A stretch of DNA of 64,000 nt from JADCGM01 sp943368345 (lineage in GTDB: Bacteria; Pseudomonadota; Alphaproteobacteria; Sphingomonadales; Sphingomonadaceae). The stretch spans positions 51,240 to 115,239 of the forward strand of contig CALRKY020000006.1 in the NCBI GenBank assembly GCA_943368345.1, written 5' to 3'. The position numbers were made by a program, and so were the translations under genes. Of this stretch, positions 60,657-64,000 are shown piece after piece. The notes under the pieces were generated by a model. It was not told where the DNA came from. It searched no databases and worked only from the letters and a program-made list of their open reading frames with translations. The first letter of the stretch is position 1. Every line of letters begins with the position of its first letter.

Positions 60657-62146
60657 TTCGGCTCTCCATGATGGTGATGCGTGGTAGGCGGCGGTGTCTC
60701 GACAGTTGGCGGCGCCGCACCGCCGTGCGCGCTATGGTCCATCGGCGCGTCCTTCTTCGCCAATATCTCGCTGGCACCTGGGGCCAGACTCTGTGCCTGC
60801 CGTTCGCTGGGCAGCCTTGCGCCGATGGCCCGCATCAGGTCCAGCCGCGCCACCCAATAGTCGCGGATCGCCTCCAGATAGGCTTGATAGGCGTCATATT
60901 CCTGGGTCTTGGCCTGGATCAGCTCAAACACGCCGATGAGCATGAAGTTCTGCTGCTGCTGGCTGCGTGCGACGATGGTTTCGCGGGCCGGAACCAGGGC
61001 ATCGCGGTGTGTCCGGACAATATCGGCCAGCACCCGGACCCGCTCCGACCCGAATTTGACAGCTGAGTCGGTTTTCAGTTGCAGCTCGGCGAGCCGCGCC
61101 CGCGCCTGCTGGACATGGGCTTCGGCGCGCGCCACTTTCGCCCCACCCTGATTGAAAATCGGCAGTTCGAGATTGATGGAAGGGCCCCGGATCACCGAAC
61201 CACCCGCATCCCGCTCCCGCTCATATCCGATCTCGGTGCCGCCGATCAGGCGGAAGCTCCGGGCGATGTCGGCCACCTCGGCAAGAATATCGGCTTCCCG
61301 GCGCGCGGCGAGCAATTCCAGATTGCCGCTGCCCGCGATCTGCATCAGCTCCGTCGGATCATCTTCCCGTTCGACTGGCAGCGGCAGCCGGTCACTGGTC
61401 TGCCAGTCGGCATCCTTGCCGCTGAGACCGACGGCCAGATTGAGTTTCAACCGGGCGAGCCGCGCCGCAACCTGCGCCCGGGCGGCGGCGATGCGAGCCT
61501 CGGTCGCCGCCGCTTCCTCCCGCTTCAGTTGGAGCTCGCTGATGTTCCCGGCGTCGAAGAACCGCTTCGCCAGTTCAGTGGAGGTCGCCAGACCGGCGGC
61601 GACGGCCTGCCGCATATCGGCCACCTGCTGCGCCGCGACATAATCATACCAGTATTGCTCAACATCGAAGCTGACGGCCAGAACCGTTGCCGCGATATCG
61701 AGTTTCGCGCGTTCAAACTCGGCCCGGGCCAATTTTGATCGGGATGGCAGGACCAGAAGATCGACCAGCGGCATGGCGATGCCGATACTGAACTGGCTGC
61801 CACTGCCCCCGCCCAACGCCAATGTGGACAGGCTGAGGCGCGGATTGGCGATCTGCACCGCCTCTAGGATATCGGCGCGTGCCAGCCCCAAACGGGCATA
61901 TTCCTGTTGCAGGCGCGGACTGCGGAGCATGGCGACCCGTACTGCGCGTTCGGCGGTCAGTGGTTCGGCCAGCCAACCGGCCACCAGAGCTTTGTCATCG
62001 CCGCTGCTGTCCCAACCCAGCGCCGGGGCCCCGCGATCGGCAAGCAGCCGGTTGATCTGCGGCGTGTCCAGCGCGGGATCGGTGGTCGCGCACCCGGCCA
62101 GCAGCAAGGCCGCACCCAGTCCGTGCCATGTGCTCCGCACGAACAT
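60653..62146 (-). CDS. TolC-family outer membrane lipoprotein with His-rich tail
   Basis: A 497-residue outer-membrane efflux channel of the TolC/OEP family. The signal ends in LLLAGC (lipobox, cysteine 19), so it is probably a lipoprotein. Long helical repeats (about 60-470) carry the OEP pattern. The last 35 residues (KKDAPMDHSAHGG to THHHHGEPK) are rich in His and likely bind metal. It is coupled to the multicopper oxidase gene. An in-frame TTG at 62155 is a less likely start. No RND pump or adaptor gene is nearby. Confidence 0.88.
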   Translation of the reverse strand: MFVRSTWHGLGAALLLAGCATTDPALDTPQINRLLADRGAPALGWDSSGDDKALVAGWLAEPLTAERAVRVAMLRSPRLQQEYARLGLARADILEAVQIANPRLSLSTLALGGGSGSQFSIGIAMPLVDLLVLPSRSKLARAEFERAKLDIAATVLAVSFDVEQYWYDYVAAQQVADMRQAVAAGLATSTELAKRFFDAGNISELQLKREEAAATEARIAAARAQVAARLARLKLNLAVGLSGKDADWQTSDRLPLPVEREDDPTELMQIAGSGNLELLAARREADILAEVADIARSFRLIGGTEIGYERERDAGGSVIRGPSINLELPIFNQGGAKVARAEAHVQQARARLAELQLKTDSAVKFGSERVRVLADIVRTHRDALVPARETIVARSQQQQNFMLIGVFELIQAKTQEYDAYQAYLEAIRDYWVARLDLMRAIGARLPSERQAQSLAPGASEILAKKDAPMDHSAHGGAAPPTVETPPPTTHHHHGEPK

Positions 62147-62170
62147 ATCGCTCAAGGCCCCCCGCTCCAG

Positions 62171-63205
62171 TCAGATCGACGGCATAGCCCCACCGACTTT
62201 GCCCGACAAGCCGAACGCCTCTGCCACCAGTTCATAGCTGCGGACCCGCGCTTTATGATCATGCAGGATGTTGACCAGCAACACCTCCTCCGCACCATAT
62301 TCCGCCGCTGCGTCTTCGATACCGCGCCGGACCGTCGCCGGATCGCCCAGCACCACTCGTCGCCTGACCCCCAGCGCCGCCGCCTGCGGGTTATCCGCCA
62401 GCCAGTCCACTGCATCAGCAGGGGTCGGGACCGCGATGCTCATCCCCATCAACAGATGCGCCATCATCATCCGGGCGCTCGATGCCAGATGTTCCGCCTC
62501 GGCCAGTGTGTCGGCGCAGATCGTCCAGACCGCGACGGCGGTTTCCGGGGCCTGACGCCGGGTCGATGGCTGGAACTCACGCCGGTAGGCCGCGGCAATG
62601 GCGGCACCGCCGGGGTTGATGAAATCGGCAAAGCAATAGGGCAGCCCGGCTTCGGCGGCCCAGCGGGCGCTATCGGGCGAGGAACCAAGCAGCCAGCTAT
62701 CAGGCCGGTCAGCACCCCCCGGCAGCGTCGCCCCATAGCGCGCAAACGGGTGCCCGGCCGGCATGTCATCCTCAAAATAGGCTAGGAGTTCGGCAAGCTG
62801 GTTCGGAAAATCATCCGGGCTGCGCTGTCGCCGGTCACGCTGCAGGGCATAGGCAGTTGCCTGATCCGACCCCGGCGCGCGCCCGAGCCCCAGATCAATC
62901 CGGTCCGGATAGAGTCCGGCGAGGATCGAAAAACTCTCGGCCACCTTCAGCGGGGAATAGTGCGGCAGCATCACCCCGCCACTGCCAACCCGAATGCGCG
63001 ACGTTGCAGCCGCAACCGGCCCGATCAACACCTCGGGCGAGGCTCCTGCAAGGGATGGCGAGGCATGATGTTCGGCGAGCCAATACCGATGATAGCCCAG
63101 CCGGTCGGCGGCCTTGGCCAAGTTGATGGTGTTTCGAAGCGCGTCGCCGCCCGAGGACCCACGCGGGATCGGCGATTGGTCGAGCACGGAGAGGCGGAGG
63201 GACAT
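62171..63205 (-). CDS. LLM-class flavin-dependent monooxygenase-like protein
   Basis: A 344-residue protein of the luciferase-like fold. The start MSLRLSVLDQSPIPRGSS and the block RLGYHRYWLAEHHASPSLAGASPEVL (about 38-63) are those of MsnO8/YhbW-like LLM oxidoreductases. VGSGGVMLPHYSPLKVAESF and LGLGRAPGSDQATAYAL are also typical. Substrate is unknown. The long upstream open frame is not used because the family start is at 63205. Confidence 0.92.
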   Translation of the reverse strand: MSLRLSVLDQSPIPRGSSGGDALRNTINLAKAADRLGYHRYWLAEHHASPSLAGASPEVLIGPVAAATSRIRVGSGGVMLPHYSPLKVAESFSILAGLYPDRIDLGLGRAPGSDQATAYALQRDRRQRSPDDFPNQLAELLAYFEDDMPAGHPFARYGATLPGGADRPDSWLLGSSPDSARWAAEAGLPYCFADFINPGGAAIAAAYRREFQPSTRRQAPETAVAVWTICADTLAEAEHLASSARMMMAHLLMGMSIAVPTPADAVDWLADNPQAAALGVRRRVVLGDPATVRRGIEDAAAEYGAEEVLLVNILHDHKARVRSYELVAEAFGLSGKVGGAMPSI

Positions 63206-63382
63206 GGGATGTATATTGGCGCGCGAGAGACCGTCGGCAACTGCGTTATGTGGCATGTTGATCGGTGGAACAGGAAGCGCTGCGGCGGAGCCAGTATCGG
63301 CTATAATGAAGTGGCATGGGGTAGGAATTAAGTATGCTGTCCACGGAACTTTGCCCTGAAAAATTCCTGAATTTCTGCGGCG

Positions 63383-63853
63383 CTATTTCGTTGCAGCCTC
63401 AACTACCTTCAGATTTTCCTCGGTCACTGCCGTCGCGCCGGAATTACGATCGGTTGCCGTGATCCGGACAGTATAGACACCAAGTTTTTCTCTGTCTTCG
63501 ATTGTTAGTCGTGCCCCGACCGGCGATAGACGCAATTCTTTTCCCGCTAGCTCGGGTCCGCTCCAAAAATCGATATTGCTTTGTTCGCCATATACTGCGC
63601 CATCGGGATCACGAATCACATAACTACCGTTTAAGTTGCAATTTCCCAAAGCATCACCCTTGCATCCAGCAAATATAACGAAGGCCTCAATCGTCTTATT
63701 GCGTTCGATCGTCGTTGATGTTTTTAGGTTTGGTGGTGTTGGCTGATTCCATTCCTTCAGAAATTCGTCAGGATTTTTCGACCATAGTTGCACTAACATC
63801 AGGTTTTTGACTTTGGCCTGATTGGTCAATTCAGCTGATCCAGAAAGGGCACT
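63383..63853 (-). pseudogene. Secreted or periplasmic protein truncated by an IS5-family element
   Basis: The remaining frame encodes about 156 residues beginning SALSGSAELTNQAKVKNL, which looks like the last part of a signal peptide and the mature N-terminus. The TA at 63853 is the IS junction, and any start codon now lies in IS sequence (a TTG inside the terminal repeat). The mature part has two cysteines (FAGCKGDALGNCNLNG) and an immunoglobulin-like C-terminal part (LGVYTVRITATDRNSGA). It is relatively low in GC and of unknown family. Export is probably lost. Confidence 0.75.
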
Positions 63854-63870
63854 AGGCCACGTGGACAAAG
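63853..63870 (+). repeat. Terminal repeat of the right-edge IS5-family element
   Basis: TAGGCCACGTGGACAAAG; same 18 bases as at 41644-41661 but in the other position relative to the transposase, as expected for terminal inverted repeats. Confidence 0.8.
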
Positions 63871-63920
63871 CTTGACCTGAGACTCGATCATTGATTCAAG
63901 GCTGTCTTTTGGAGGCAGCA

Positions 63921-64000
63921 TTGGGCGAGCGGATTGGGGTCAGCGATGATGAATGGGCACTGATCGGGCCTTTGCTTCCGTCGGAGCGTGGTCGGAGTTG
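63921..64000 (+). CDS. IS5-family transposase, N-terminal part
   Basis: A GGAGG at five bases precedes TTG 63921; the frame reads MGERIGVSDDEWALIGPLLP then SERGRS to the edge. DDEWxxIxPLLP is the classic N-terminal motif of IS5-family (IS427-like) transposases. The catalytic domain is outside the window. Confidence 0.88.
   Translation, partial: MGERIGVSDDEWALIGPLLPSERGRS

Larger units (their letters stand above)
63853..64000 (+). mobile_element. Left end of an IS5-family insertion sequence (continues past window)
   Basis: Starts with TAGGCCACGTGGACAAAG, matching the end of the decayed copy at 41644. A transposase frame opens 68 bases inside. The right end lies outside the window, so completeness cannot be judged. 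Confidence 0.85.

Noticed and set aside
1..64000. CRISPR arrays, tRNA and rRNA genes
   Set aside because: No regularly spaced repeats and no cloverleaf or rRNA-like sequence were seen in the intergenic regions on reading; a tRNAscan run would be the decisive check.

Overview
This GC-rich, gene-dense window looks like chromosome from an alphaproteobacterium, most likely of the order Sphingomonadales. The support is the set of protein families (TamA/TamB, a DUF6481 coiled-coil protein, a TonB-dependent receptor, a YqgE/AlgH protein, a Coq7-type hydroxylase), the his and leu operon layouts, and the very frequent 4-bp ATGA/GTGA stop-start overlaps. Genus cannot be fixed from the sequence alone.

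Layout. 1-4413 (minus): the start of a type IV secretion cluster (virB1-virB2-virB3-virB4-virB6, no virB5), with virB6 running off the left edge. 4414-5422: an accessory stretch of lower GC holding a possible 54-codon ORF and an orphan secreted protein. 5574-7576: prfC and a UPF0178 gene. 7621-12636 (minus): a leucine operon, leuC-lipoprotein-leuD-phosphoesterase-leuB-DUF502. 12746-13440: an AbrB/PIN toxin-antitoxin pair with a likely operator. 13444-17469: purB, coq7, dsbB, an SH3 protein and a D-2-hydroxyacid dehydrogenase. 17593-26761: a membrane M28 peptidase, a CYTH protein, tamB, tamA and a small membrane protein. 26775-30148: an S24-type repressor and a divergent two-gene unit, split by a 2.06-kb IS1595-family element. 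30300-40322: peroxiredoxin, TonB receptor, YqgE, a TIGR02186/TauE pair, rimO, a serine hydrolase, a 6-oxocamphor-hydrolase-like crotonase and a membrane LytTR regulator. 40473-46100: an alpha/beta hydrolase, debris (GreA-like fragment and decayed IS5-family transposase), an MBL hydrolase, a membrane protein and a penicillin-acylase-like enzyme. 46109-51918: a NatAB-type exporter, queG, an adenosine kinase and an amino acid permease. 52003-55822 (minus): the his operon hisB-H-A-F-ACT-hisE-HIT. 55956-59275: a phytase-like autotransporter, a cold-shock protein and a DUF6481 protein. 59289-63205: a copper-oxidase/TolC pair and a flavin monooxygenase-like gene. 63383-64000: a gene whose 5' end was removed by an IS5-family element that continues past the right edge.

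The most interesting unit is the IS1595-family element at 27515-29576. Its boundaries are set by 25-bp imperfect terminal inverted repeats and an exact 8-bp target duplication (AGACAAGT). Besides the transposase it carries a 51-residue charged protein and, on the opposite strand, a 293-residue protein with a HEPN-type R-x4-H motif (RNETMH). This is a candidate RNase-like defence or toxin cargo on a very small transposon. It landed in the control region between an S24 repressor and the genes that repressor probably controls.
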